DNA of 64,000 nt from Marthasterias glacialis (Eukaryota > Echinodermata > Asteroidea > Forcipulatida > Asteriidae): positions 6,576,090 to 6,640,089 of the forward strand of contig OU452235.1 of the NCBI GenBank assembly GCA_911728455.2, given 5' to 3'. Shown here piece after piece: positions 47,296 to 60,243 of this stretch (its first letter is position 1; each line of letters begins with the position of its first letter). The translations under genes and the position numbers were made by a program. Under the pieces are notes generated by a model. It ran no database searches and was not told the DNA's origin. It saw nothing but the letters and a program-made list of their open reading frames with translations.

Positions 47296-48898
47296 GGTGT
47301 TCGGGCACTCAGCCCGGAACACCTATTGATTTTGTTCGTTTTTTTTTGTTTTTTTTTTAATACTTCTTCTTCTTCTTCTCACCGAACGTTGTCCGCCAAC
47401 AAAAGCACACTCCTTAAAGTCACACAAACTTCAAACTTCACACTCAGTTAGAACTTCACTAGGACAGGAAACCGTTTGAGTGACGTCATGATGACGTCAT
47501 CGGGTGTCGAATTACATTAAATCAAAGTTTATTATTTCAAAAAATCATAACTCCTGAAGTACACAATGGATTTTTACAATCTATACATCATCGGAAAGGT
47601 CATTCAAAACTGCGTAAACGCTCCACAGACATGACCCCAATTTGACCTTGTCTTCCGGTTCAAACCGGAAGTTGAAAATTTTTGAAAATTTCAAAAAATC
47701 ATATTTTAAGAAGTACTTATCACATGATCACAAATCTTGCATCAGATTGTACAGAATTGAGTCTTCTCAAACTTTTGCATTGGAATGACACCATTTTGAC
47801 CTTTACTTCCGGTTCAAACCGGGCGTTTAACGCAAATCGATTGTCCGTGTGCGTTCAAGCGTGTCCAACATTGCTGTACAAAATCCAATGCCATTATACA
47901 TGTACACGTGTGTGTGTGCCTGGCTGAGTGACATCGATGCCCCATTGCTATGCACATTAACCACACGTTGTTCTTAGTCTCTTCTCAAGGTGCATACTCC
48001 ACGCTTTGTTACTCTTTAATACAGGGCTTATTTAAACATTTAAAAATCAACAAAAAATCAACCGTTTGAGGTATGAACATAATTCTTTCGACAAATGTCA
48101 AGGTAAGGGAGGGTCTTTCTTTATGTCACAATAAGTGACCTCTGTGACATCCACTTCCGGTCAAACCGGAAGTAGCTTTTTATATAAAATTGCTAAGAGC
48201 TAGGAACATGATTCTTTCACCAAATACCAAGGTTAGGAAAGGTCATTCTCTGTTGAACATTGGGTGACCTCTATGACCTCTATTTCCGTTCAAACCGGAA
48301 GTAGCTCCTCATGTAAAAGTGGTTAGAGTTAGGAACAAGATTATTTCGATAAATATCAAGGTTAGGGAAGGTCTTCATTTGTGAAACGTTAAGTGACCTT
48401 TGTGACATCTACTTCCGGTCAAACCGGAAGTAGCTCTTTATTTAAAAATGGTGAGAGCTAGGAACATGATTCTTTCACCACATACCAAGGTTAGGGAGGG
48501 TCCTTCTCTGTTGCACATTGGGTGACCTCTGTGACCTCTACTTAAGATCAAACCGGAAGTAGCTCCTCATTTATGCATGGTAAGAGCTAGGAACATGATT
48601 CTTTCACCAAATACCAAGGTTAGGGAAGGCCCTTCTTTGTCACACATTGCGTGACCTCTCTGAACTCTACTTCCGGTCAAACCGGAAGTACCTCCTCATT
48701 TAAAAGTGGTTAGAAATTCCTGTCCAAACCGGATGTTCAAATTAAATATTCTATCATAAACCTCAATTTAACGTATGTTTTTCTTCATATTTTCTTAAAT
48801 ATAAGTTGGATTAACTTAATTTCATTTAACTTTTAACACATAAAATATTTTTTATACATCACACTCCGAACACCTAGTTTTTGTGATGCCACAAAAAC
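47296..48898 (-). mobile_element. Palindrome-ended repeat family, copy 2, with 129-bp array
   Basis: The left edge after TA is GGTGTTCGGGC with an internal inverse (to 47323). The right edge is CCGAACACC followed by TA and the hairpin GTTTTTGTG-N4-CACAAAAAC (48877-48898). The block is absent at the matching site in units 1, 2 and 4 (for example near 12160), which shows a real insertion. The interior has paired TGACGTCA at 47481 and 47492, and five inverted-repeat units starting at 48153, 48282, 48411, 48540 and 48669, exactly 129 bp apart. The frame 47682-47927 is not recognisable. Confidence 0.7.
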
Positions 48899-50042
48899 TC
48901 ATTTCTAGTTTTATTTACTTTCACACCGTTACGTACAAATCAAATTGTCCAAAAAGAAAGCTTAACTGTTGGACAATCTTTGAATCGACAGACACTTTGG
49001 GAGCGAGCTAAAAAATAAAAAAACAAAAACAAAAAAAAACGGTATCAACGTTTTTAAGTTAGCATAAGACTATTTATGGTACAGTCGGTAACTTTATCAA
49101 ATCTTAGATTTTTGTTCCCTAATCAGGCCTATTAGGACTCCCAGCTCGCACTTTAATTCCTTCAGCTTTTCCCTATCTCCTAAAATTGTTTGATTACTGT
49201 ATGACCCTCCGTCATCTAAGAAACGATCAAACAAACCCCCCCCCCGAACAGAAAGTGTTTAGACTCATCACACCTTTTTGTTTTACAGTCAACAAGTATA
49301 TATTCGTTTTGAAACTTTTTTAGTATTAAGCTTTCTCGAGTGTTCAGCCACGTAACTAAATATCCTGACTTGTTTAAAACCTACTTGATAGCAGCGGCGG
49401 CGCTACGGGGTAGATGTTCAATAAGTACGTAAAAAAACTACTTACCGAGTTACTCTATCCACCCACCCCTTCCTGATAATTTGCACGAAGCAAATGGTAG
49501 TCAACATTATGTGATTATTCTTTTGTTACACGTTCATATATGGTTTATTTGGTTAATAACGTATTACCTTTAAATATAGATTTGCGAAGATTACATGTAT
49601 AAGATTAATAATCAATAAATACAATCATGTTAAAAATGAGAAATGTTACGGTTTTTAACCACCTAACAATGAAACGTTCGTCCTTTAAAACAATGTTGCT
49701 TTTGAAACCAATGTCAAAATAGAGAAAGAAGTAAAGACTTTCAGATCACCGTTGCGTATGTAATCGAACTGTACCGGATTTGTTAACGTGGGTGGGGCAG
49801 ATAGGGGCAATATTTGGGGGAATTGTACCTTTGATGATACAAGCATGGAATTTGGTACAAAGTCAGAGTATGTCACGTCACGAAAACGACATTCGGCTAA
49901 AGCGCCATCGCAGACTTGCATTTAAGAAAAAAAAATGCTTGTTACTCTACGTTTTTCAAAAGACGCACAATTCCACGAATGTATCATCAATGTACAATTC
50001 CATCATTAACCTGTTATATTACGTCCCTTCCACGCCCCCCCC

Positions 50043-50078
<36 letters not shown>

Positions 50079-50430
50079 TTTTCTTAGTTATCACTTAAAT
50101 GTGACAATCTACTTTTATGGCATGCAAACTAAAACTAGCGTGAACTATTCACTTGTCTTCTTCCTAATATACTCTTCCTGAAACCAATCACGTGAAAATA
50201 ATACCTTTGATAAATGATGTTGTTTATATCATCACCTTAAAAGAACCAGTTGCAGGAAACAATAAATATGAATGCTGTAAAAATTACAAGCTTTCTTGCA
50301 GTTGTTTTTGTAAGACCCTTTCATTTTTAAAACATCTGTACAGAGTCATCTCCATATTCCGCTTATATTATAATACTATACACTATTGTTTATGTATTAA
50401 CTCAAAATAAATAGAATAAAAATAATCAAT
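48899..50430. repeat. 3' flank of C1q unit 3, segmentally duplicated
   Basis: Collinear with 1400-2450 and 12180-13610. Contains an A-tract at 50044-50076. Joins block D at about 50430. No gene. Confidence 0.7.
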
Positions 50431-50944
50431 TACAAAATAAACAGTCTTTATTTATTTATTTATTCACTTATTTATTTATTCTTTTTATTTTGATTATTTT
50501 CTTTGGTAAGCCGCCAACACAAGACACAAGGCCTTTCTAGATGAGGGCTACAAAGCAAAGAGAAACAAACACAATAAACTAGGACAAAAGAAAACTGTAT
50601 AGATCATGCTTGAGAAAGATTATAGCCCGCAGGGAAACATGATACAGGCTGAGATACAAGGCAGAGAGTTCCACAGTGACGCAGTATGTCGGAGTACATA
50701 AATTGGAATTGCATTTCTGAACCGTTACATTGTAAGGTTGGTTGAGGACAGAGAACAGTGTAGTGCGTGAAAACGGTTGATGGAGACAACCGATGATGAA
50801 CCATTGGAACACATCCCATGGTATTTTTTTTTTTCATAATTAAAAGCCATAACTCTGCCAATGAACCACGACATTTTTTTTTTGGAATTCGATAGGCTTT
50901 CTTCGTAACTTGCCGTTGGATGGGAGCCGGGGGAGGGTGTGGGG

Positions 50945-51698
50945 GCATTGCATTACTTTTTATACACAAGACATAGGCCTATGTAATGTACAATGGGCAA
51001 AATACCACGTCCATTAAAATAATTTTCTGAACATGAAGGAGTTGAGAAACCGACCTTTTTGTTTAAACAAATAAACTGGACATTAAGTGTTTTTGTAAAA
51101 AAAATTGTGAAATTTGTCAGTAATGTCCCACATTATGAAATAACCACTTGAAAAAGGTGTTTTTGGGCATTTTTCCAAGTGGACCCATTTTCAGACCCCT
51201 GCCAAACACCCACCAAAGGTGTGATTGGTCTATCCTTTTTTTAGGTTAGACCTATGCACCTAGTTGATAACCAAATGTAATATCAAAGCAATCGGACAAT
51301 ACACGCGGGCACCAGGGGATCTCAAAAATGATGAAAAGTTGGTCTGTAGGCTAAAATGTAGGTTTTAAAGACATATATCTTGATAGATACATTTTCTGTT
51401 CTATTTATGACAGCATATTCTAGTTGTTTGAATGTCAGTCAACCTGTGTACCACTTGGTAGCAACATATCTTATCTCAATGAGGAGATATAGGCCTCCAA
51501 AAATGCCCCAAAACACCAAATTCAAAAAGAGGGGGCGGGGCTTAAATATATTTAGGGGTCCATATCTCAGAAACGGCAAGGGGAAGGAATCTAAAATGTT
51601 GTGTTTGTTCATCGCACCCATAGAGGATTGTTAAAAAAAATCGCAAAATCTGAGTCGGTCACTGCCCACCCATCAGGTGAGTTGGCACGGAATGACCC
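50945..51698. repeat. Private 0.75-kb segment in block D of unit 3
   Basis: It stands in place of 27400-27566 of the other D copy. It ends in GGAATGACCC, which is also found at the edge of a repeat near 30560 and 54785. Probably a mobile element of unknown type. Confidence 0.4.
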
Positions 51699-52199
51699 GA
51701 ATTATACAAACAGCAACATTTCATACGCAAACATCCCGTTAGTACCTGTAGAAGAGGAAGCGTGACGATAAATGTCGATCAGCATTCTGTTAATTTGCGG
51801 AAATGATAAAGGTTGGGGGATTGAAGAGGGGATACCCCAAAACACTCCTAGTGAACTGGTGTGTAGCAACGATACATTGTGTTGAGCAAACATGGATCAT
51901 GGTATCATGTTGTGAGTGCATCTTCAGTCGATGATCAACCCTCCAGCTGTGTGACCATTGGACATCACCTGTTAATGTTTTCAACAATACATTCGAATAC
52001 TTCTTACGCAGTAGGCCCTTCCAACACAAGATCTTCACTGGCTCCTGATTAAAATGTGAATCGCATATAAAAGTTAAATCCTCCAAAATTTATTTCTGAA
52101 CTTCTACGTAACTATACTCCTGTCTGTCCTCTTTGTTCTGCTGACCAGTCCTTACTGACGCAAACTACTCTTTCTACAAAATGTTATGGTCAAAGAGCA

Positions 52200-53800
52200 T
52201 TCAAATGCAAAGGACAAATATTTGTCCCGGCTGCAACTCTGACTTCAGGTGATTTAGAAACTGTTCATGGTGGTGGGCAATGAATTCATGTCGCTTCAGC
52301 TGAAGGAGCTTATCAGAAAACCGGTCACAGAATGAATAAGCCTCTGCTGTCGTGGTTTCTTATGTTGGCCTGTTTGTTGGTACTCACGACTTTCACCAAT
52401 GGCCTCATCTTCTATCTCCTCTATGATATGCTGCTTCAGTTCAGCAACCTGGGGACGCATAGAACAATTTCCGTGGAAACAGGTCACCGTGCCAGGATTA
52501 CAGGTGATTTCAGCAAGCAGGTCCTTGTAGGATCCACGAAAGCGAGGAACGTCAACGGCACGGATCATCAGCTTCACATGTTGATGATGGTACAGACACA
52601 AACAGAATGGATTCCACTACCTCCAGCTACAACACATTACTTATCTTTAATTCAGCGAACTTAGAAAAATCAGTTTCATTTCTGGGTACTTGTCCTTAAA
52701 AGTCCTGTATGCCTCATCTAAGCTGCCCAAAAGCAGACGCTTCTGACTAAACCCATGGGTATCTAGTCGGATGGAAACACAGTCCTTATGGCCTGGCATC
52801 ACTCTCCTTATCTCATCACTGTCCTAAAAAAAACATTTCACTTTGCTGACAATATCTGCACTGAGAGTCTTCCCAGATCGTGGATTGGTTGAAGACAGAA
52901 TTCCCTTTTCAGCAACCTGAAGAAGACAATACATTAAAAAAAATATATATATATATATAGAAAAAAGAAAAAAAAAAGAAAAATGATATGAACCGTAACA
53001 TCCAACTACTGGGGAGAGTTGTTTCATGGGCATTGCTTTTATAGTGTAACACATGGTTCTGTATTCAAAATATCCACCTATACAATTACTTCACATGCAA
53101 TGGAAGAAAATATCAATTTTCGAGAAGTACAATATGAATTTACACATTACACATACGAAAGAGAAAACAAAAATAAACCAATTTCACCAGTCTTTTTGCC
53201 TTCCTGGCCATCCAGTCACTGGTTTGAAATTCCTGCAAAGTTTTACCAATATTCCAACTCTTTGGTATACAATCGTGAGAGTCTGTAGCTTCTTACCGTT
53301 TGTCGCGGTGACACATTTTTCTTTCAATTGTTCCAAAATTTCCTCAGAAGTTGAAGATTAAGGAACTTGTTGAATTCCAAGCTGTGATGTCAAGGTGGTT
53401 GCAATTGCTTTGAACTTCTTTTGTGGGTACTTTTTATGACCAAGTTTTCTATATGCACGATAAGAGATAGCCCAAAGGTATGAAGAGCCCGATTTACAGA
53501 TGAGAGTGTCGCAGTGACAGCCATTTCCTGAATAGGTTTCTGAGATGGGTAAGCTTGACTAGCTGAGGCTTCATCAGATGATTCAGTGCTTGAAGATGGC
53601 AGAGGTTCAGTACTTGATCTTGATAAAGATGGTACACTAAAAACTGACGAACGACAGTTACGGCAGAGTTTCTTCCCAGATATGAGACCAAGGTGTTGAT
53701 GTGTTTGTGACTGTTCGTCAGCGCCGTAACTTGGGTACAATTTTAGAGGGCACAAGGGGGGAGGGGCACCCTTTGTCCTAGAGGGGGCACTTTTGGCCAA
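52200..53800 (-). pseudogene. Decayed transposon-associated protein, copy B
   Basis: Minus-strand counterpart of 28080-29630. The first piece is open for 136 codons (53800-53390) with GLISGKKLCRNCRSS and a Ser-rich linker. Then come LQTLTIV and, after a frameshift, PKSWNIGKTLQEF and DWMARKAKRLVK (about 53255-53185). EKGILSSTNPRSGKTL (about 52910), a CNPGTVTCFHGNC segment (about 52500) and FSDKLLQLKRHEFIAHH (about 52300) follow. It keeps Arg where copy A has TGA, but has its own lesions, including an extra run of A near 52825. The downstream half of the family is absent. Confidence 0.6.
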
Positions 53801-56034
53801 TTAAAACTATAGTTTCCATTTGTAATGGCTATAAACAAGCCCACCTTCCTGCAGTCTTCTGGCGTGTGGGGGTAAAACAAAATACGTTATGCGTGTATAT
53901 AATGAAACAAAAATCTAATTTTATTCTGGTAATTTTTAATCTAAAAAGTCCAGATTTCAAACGGGGGGGGGGGGGTTGGGGGACACCTGGGGGTGCGGAC
54001 ATCAGTTTCGAGGGGCAGGGGTTGCACGTGCCCCCGTAGCCCCCGGCCCCTTAGTTACTCCCGTGCTGTTCGTATGTTATTTTTTGCAACCATATGGCAA
54101 GCTCCTTTACCAGTGTGTATGTTGACATTATCACAACACCTCCGCTGATTACTGCAATACAGCCCTCCAAATTGTTGGATGCGTAACTTGCAGACTGCTG
54201 TTACTGTTGCACCTGATCTGAGACGCAATCATTGTAATTCATTATCTTGCGGGTGCAGTTAATGTTCAGTGTCACCAGAACATGATTCATTCAAGTGCTG
54301 TCCCACTGAATACTAAGACTGAGACATTGTTTCCCCAAATTAGTTTTAGTGGATTCTGATAGAGGAAGGCATGCTCTATCATTTTGTTTCCATTTCGTTG
54401 ATTGTCGGAATGATACCCAAAAGTGGGGTCAAAGGTCATGGTAACATATTAAAGGTCGTGGTAACATATTAAAGGTCATGTAACATACTTTTCAAAAAGA
54501 TAATTTTTACAAAAGACAAAAATTGAGCATGTAAATATCATCATTTCAATACCAAATTTGCATACGTTTGATGATAATTGACAAGGTTATGATATATATT
54601 TTAACGTAAGCGTGTATTTTTATCTGAAAATGTTCATTTTTGTGGTTTCTGCCCTAACGCTTGATTGGTCGGATTGGGCTAAAAAATGGTGTGCATTCAT
54701 TGCTTACCAGGACCTACAAGCACAGTAATTTTTATCGAAATCGGAAGACCTAAGGTAAAAAAAAAATGTGTTTGTCTGACATGGAATGACCCTCCGGCCG
54801 TATGCGCTACATAAACGTATCGTAGTATTGTTATTGAAATTATTAATATGATATCATTTAGTCATTTGCAACTACACAGTTACGTCAACCTTTCTACTGT
54901 CTGACCATGCAATATCATTCGCTCTGGTTTTGAATGACAGAAAAGACTTTAATTCAGCCTTTCATTGAGGTCAATGCAGCCACACAGTTCTCTGAACACT
55001 TGTGCAGACATACCATACCCGAGCAGTTAAATGGTTTAAATAATGGTTGGTTAACTCACAGGAAAATGTACAAAGAGCAGGGGTAAGGCTAACCATATAA
55101 GGACCGGGCTTGTTAGGGATGTACCAGGACCTGGGGGTGACATAGTGCCCCCTCCGTATTTTCCACAATCTCCGACTGATTTTGATTAAACTTGCCAAGA
55201 GGGTTTCTTTTACCAAGTTTTACATGATGATGTAAGAAAATAAACAAAGCAATCAATTGGCGGCTTTTGTAACTGTTTGCCCCCATTTTAGTCAAAAATC
55301 TTGTTTTTCTTTAAAAGTCTCTATTTTTTGTGCAAATGTTTTTAAACTTGGCAAACTTGTTCAATTGAACATGATCATTATAATTCCAACACATTTTAAT
55401 AACTGGCGTCAACTTTAAAGGCGCCATATTCCATTAATTGTTCCCATTTAAGGAGGGCGAAGAATTGTTTTCATCTTGTTCTTTTGTTTTACTTAAAAAT
55501 CAAAATGGCCGCTGCTCCGGGCCCACTGAGCAATGATACCGAGGTTTACTTGACAAATCTAAATAAGTATTTGGCCTGATAAGTGAGATATAAGCATGTT
55601 GACCAAATTTCATTTTTGAAAACTTGATTTAACTTGAACCCCTAATTACGGGCTGAAAACACAAAATCCAAGACGGCCGCCAATGTGTGTGTGTTTAAAC
55701 GGTAAAGAAAAATCACTCCAAAAGTGACAATCGGTTGACCCAAGGTCAAAGAAATGGTTGCCATGGCAAAACCAGAAGAAGAAAAAAGTCAGACGTCAAT
55801 ACAGTTTTACGCTGGCAACACTTGCTTTAGGTTTTTGTACCGGCAGCTGAAATTGTATTCACAGTAATTATTTGGTCCTACAGCGGAAAAGAAAGCATTG
55901 ACTCACCTGGATCCCCGTTTACTGTAAGTCCCAATTCATAGCTGGTTCTATACTGGTATTTTTTAGAGTTATAAACAGCCTCGCAATATCCCTCTCTAGA
56001 AAAACACATGTCTTGAAGAGGCTGGACCGTCTCT

Positions 56035-56240
56035 TTATTTATCTCCGGCTCTGAAAAAGAGTATATACACTAAATTCAGTAAGTTCATTTTGGACAATCT
56101 GCTGGACAAGTTTTACCGAGCAGTGATTTAAAGTGAGTTAGCACAGTCTAACACTGCGTGGGCTGGAAGTACGACCCTGGCTGACTGGCTTGCACTGGAG
56201 AGAGTAGTGAGGTCAGCTGCACGTAAGGACAAGTGTTGTG
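56035..56240 (+). pseudogene. LINE C-terminal relic, second copy
   Basis: Duplicate of 31480-31770: FYRAVI, stop, SELAQSNTAWAGSTTLADW and LALERVVRSAAR. Decayed, with a TAA in the middle (near 56129). Confidence 0.33.
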
Positions 56241-56729
56241 GTCAAGACCAGCCGAACGAGACCAAGACCCAGACCGAGACCAGCGGGTCAAAGACCTACA
56301 ATACTAGTATGGATCCCTATATATGCCGCAATCGCATCGCCGTGAAAAAAAAAAAAGTTGGAAGGTAAAAAGTAAACAGATGGCGGGGAGGGGAAGGGGT
56401 GTATCTTAACCTACCCCACCGACGCCCCACCCCCCACCAAAAAAAAATAAATAAATAAATAAAACATAAAAAAATTACTGATACAGTTCTAAACCCTATG
56501 ATTCGATTGTACCCAATTTAAACTCTTAGTGAAATAACCAATACTTGAGTTCAGTGCCCGAGATCGCAATTGTGGAAAGTTTGTGGAAATACATCCTACA
56601 TCACGAGTTGGGGTAAAAACTAACACCGGAGGACAATGTACTCGTACAGATGGTTTAGAGAAATACGTCACTAGCTAGGTTGATGGAAATGAATAAGGGC
56701 GCAATGTTGCACTGCATTTCTTATTATCG

Positions 56730-57396
56730 AGTAACCACTTCGTGTGGATGGCTTATTAGAAAATAAAATTTGCACTTTAACTCTTGATTTGACAACCTTA
56801 CACAATGACGTCATGAGCGGAAATGGAAGGATGCTGGTCTGGTACTCAGGAAGCAATCAAAAAGCACAACGTCGTAAGGCGGATATACATGTAAACAGAC
56901 ACACGGCGGCCATGTTATGATAGTATGGCACAATGGACCTTCATTCAAAACACACACAGCCTCATTCAAACCAGTGATAGAGTAAAGTCACTTCCATCAA
57001 TCGGTGGTCTATGTATGATTGACAACTCATCGATTGTCAATCAAAAACCTGATGTGATTTTCTGGTCCCTGGAATGGAAATACAGCAGTATTTAAAACGA
57101 GCTGTGTCAGATGTAATGCTCATAAAAACCGTGCATGTCATCGGCAAGAGGAACCAAGAAGGCTTGACTGAAAGAACACAACACCAAGGTAAGTGTGTCT
57201 CGTTATACTTGGTGCCGGTGTCATAGGGGATTTTGTCCGCCGGTGTGTGGGTCCCGCATACGGTAAATTAACACGGGCTCATCAAAAGTAGTGGACGAAA
57301 TCTGATAAAATGTCTTCACAATTCGCCGTATGGGAACAGATTCAGCGAGATTCAGGCTTCATGGGCTGAATTGACAAGTGTTCTTAACTGCACTCG

Positions 57397-57453
<57 letters not shown>

Positions 57454-59882
57454 GGTACCCTAGTCCAAGTCGGTTGCGGTATTCGCCAGAAATATTTCAC
57501 TTTGCACATCTTAAGTTCAGCAGCGGAAACTAGAACCTCAACTCGCCACAATTTCACGCAAGTCTTAAATTAAGTGTTATGTGACAGTACTGTGACTGTT
57601 GTACAGGTTGCTGTGCATGGTGTACTGTTGCATTTTGCATTGGAACTAGCAAAAACGAGTGCTACTTTATCGCTCATAAATTATGTGCAAGAGCTTGGCA
57701 TGGCTTGTTATTCCGCAAAACCTTTGAAAACATCCTCCAAAGCTTTCCAACTTCCTTGTTTGGGTTTAAATGAAAGTAAACACATTTTTAAAACGTGCGT
57801 TGGTGCTCATAAAGTGTAACAACACATTCTAGGTTGTTTGTTTGTCTTGATATTTAAACACAGCATAGTCTTTGTGACTAAATTTATAAACACACACAAG
57901 TGTTGAAGCCCCAGCTCAACATTGGTAAACTGACTGTACATGCTTCCATTCTTCGCACAAATAAACATATATGTAATTAAACCAACCTATTACAAATTTA
58001 GCTAATTTCGTTATCTCGTTTGCAAGAAAATGGCAAAAATGCTTCGAGCATTATTGTGCGCATTCCTGAAGGCAGAGTTTTTGTCTTACTGAGACGAAAA
58101 CAAATTTGAGATCTTATTTCATTTATTATATAAAAATGATAACACAACATACAGACACATTTCAAGGAAGGTTTTCTATCATCATTATCTTTGTACAATG
58201 TACGGTTTATCTAAATCTGTGATCAGTTATGTTGTTCTTACCAATATTGAGCTGGGGCTTTAAATAACAGTTACCGCAACGTGTGTCTTGGTTCGTAGAG
58301 GATTAACACCAAAACGCGTTTGGAAAATGTTAACCAGAAAGGCGTAAAACAATGCAAGTAGATTTGACAGAGTAATTATAGGAAGATCAGTTAGTGGTCA
58401 AATGCAAATGAATTTAAAAGTATTACTTTAAGATACGTTTCTGTTATAAACTCATCATTGTTTCATTGGGTAATTTCTCCAACTACTTTACAAGGCCCGG
58501 GCGCACTACCGCCGGTTCACACCGTGTGCGGTGCTGACCCCTGGTCGCCTTACCCAAATACAGGGAAATCTTGCAGTTTGACGTATTTTTAGTTTTTATA
58601 CATGTATTTATTTTGTTTAGCCGGATGCGTTTCTGACTTCTGCTCAGGCCCAATCATGCCATTCATAAAATGTCCAGATAGCTCCCGTGTTTTTAAAGAT
58701 GGCTAGACCTATATGAGTTCATCATGCACTTTAATTTAAATAAGTAAACGGATTTTCTTTGTATTTCTCTTAATTATTTTGGAAACAAATTGAGGGAAAG
58801 GGCCAATAATCGCCTCAAACTACACCACAGAACATATACAACCCTAGACAACATCCGTTTGGACACCTCCGTACCCCGGTATGTTGAGCACTTTGATGTT
58901 TATCAGCAAACCAAGCATTGGTCACTTCTGATTGCAGATGCTAGAGCGCTTGTCGCATCTTGACAACACTGAACCGGGGGTACGGGGTGCTGTTGGCACT
59001 GTCCCCAAAATTGCGTCTGCGATTGCAATCCGTGCCAAAATTCGTAGGGACACACCCGTTGAGCACTTTTATGACATCAGTAACTTTTGTAATACTCTAT
59101 CAAATGAGTTCTAAAATTGTGAATTTTCATGAATACATAATTATCATGATTTATCAACGGTTGACCATGGTAAGAATATGACATGTTCTCCATTGCTTTA
59201 TAGTTATGTTAGATGGCTAACCGTTTTGATTACAAAGACATCAACAATCAGTTTTGAATATTACAAGTCCAGATTAGCAGGGTAACTTTCACTCTATAAC
59301 CGTACCAGTTTCAAATCCGCTTACGTGCCAAAATGTAAAATGAATTTGAAATTGTATGGTAAACCGTTGGCCGATACGCGAGCACAGCACTAAGAAGACA
59401 TTTACTACTTTAATACTATTCATGTTCTTATTCATGTACTCGGATGTGACACGAGCAGGGTATTTGGGAGTCCCCCCCCCCCCCCTCCTAAAAAGAGAAA
59501 AGAAAAATAAATACCCTGCTCTTACTAAGGAAAAAAAAAATAAAAAATGCAATTAAAAAGCGCTAACAATTACAAGAACAAAATGGTTAGGGGGTCACAT
59601 TGTGCCCCGGCCCCGATATGGTGGTTGTTAAACACTGTGCCCACAATTTTGTCCGTGATTGTAGAGAAAAAAAAAAAACAAATGTTCGTCGCCCTCAATT
59701 GGACCAGGACCTCACACTGTAAGGGCCTGGCGGTCGCATTCACTCTATACCCCCAACCCAAGCACCAACCTTATGTTTTCAACGTTGGAGAGCATTGAAT
59801 GTCAAAATGCAAATATTGTTCTAAATGACAACCAGATAAATTGTTTTTGCAGACCATTTAGTCCTAGTAAAGGGTAGGCTTG
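56730..59882 (+). repeat. Duplicated block E, unit 3 copy
   Basis: Collinear with 6635-10260 and 32250-35544. Contains a 52-bp T-tract (about 57400-57451) and the TIR element at 57791-58321. About 300 bp present near 9000-9570 of unit 1 is missing here after 59080. No gene. Confidence 0.72.
57791..58321. mobile_element. 0.53-kb inverted-end element, second copy
   Basis: Right end ATTAACACCAAAACGCGTTT (58302-58321); left end AAACGTGCGTTGGTGCTCAT, diverged. Homologous to 7681-8213 at the same place in block E. Confidence 0.48.
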
Positions 59883-60095
59883 TATCGCTTACTTGTGCAT
59901 GTATAGCGCGTAATAACCTCCGAGGGAGTCTCAAAGTGCAGGTACTTAATTTAGTTCTACAAGGTATATGCCGAGCTATGCTACAAGACTCAGTTATAAT
60001 ACATGGCACCACGTAAATGTTTACAAGGTGCTGTGGCACAATCGGCAACCATCCATACCAGAGAACATCAGGGCAAACCCTTCACTGCGTTCTTA
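59883..60095. other. No gene recognised
   Basis: Single-copy stretch next to the SINE. It is absent from unit 1, where block E joins the C1q flank directly near 10250. Confidence 0.35.
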
Positions 60096-60243
60096 ATTGA
60101 TTTTTTTTACACAGGACCTTCGGCTTCATGTCCCATCCGAATGGCAAAGCACTAACGGTTAAGTGTCGAGTCTGGGACTCGAACCCCTACTCCGATGATC
60201 AGAAACGTCCAGCGCGCATGACCACTTGGCCACTGACGAGACA
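60096..60243 (-). mobile_element. tRNA-derived SINE
   Basis: On the minus strand GTGGCCAAGTGGTCATGC (60233-60216) fits an A box and GGTTCGAGTCCCA (60185-60173) fits a B box, at a spacing like a Ser/Leu-type tRNA. The body continues with GGATGGGACATGAAGCCGA (60140-60122) and GGTCCTGTG, then an A-rich end near 60100. The GGGAC...CCG..GGTCC motif recurs in many invertebrate SINEs. Present only in this unit. Confidence 0.65.

Larger units (their letters stand above)
50430..56730. repeat. Duplicated block D, unit 3 copy
   Basis: Collinear with 26893-32250, with a private replacement at 50945-51698 and a private segment at about 55440-55690 made of MITE interior (GGCTGAAAACACAAAATCCA). Holds the decayed transposon-associated gene copy B and the second LINE relic. 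No intact gene. Confidence 0.75.

Noticed and set aside
48153..48700. CRISPR-like array
   Set aside because: 129-bp units with short inverted repeats in a eukaryotic mobile element, similar units throughout rather than unique spacers, and no associated genes.
52332..52664. Plus-strand 110-codon frame (and 28138-28398)
   Set aside because: Antisense shadow of the decayed minus-strand transposon-associated gene, whose motifs are recognisable.
60096..60243. Functional tRNA gene
   Set aside because: The A and B boxes are present but acceptor-stem pairing is not convincing, and the SINE-type body follows directly.
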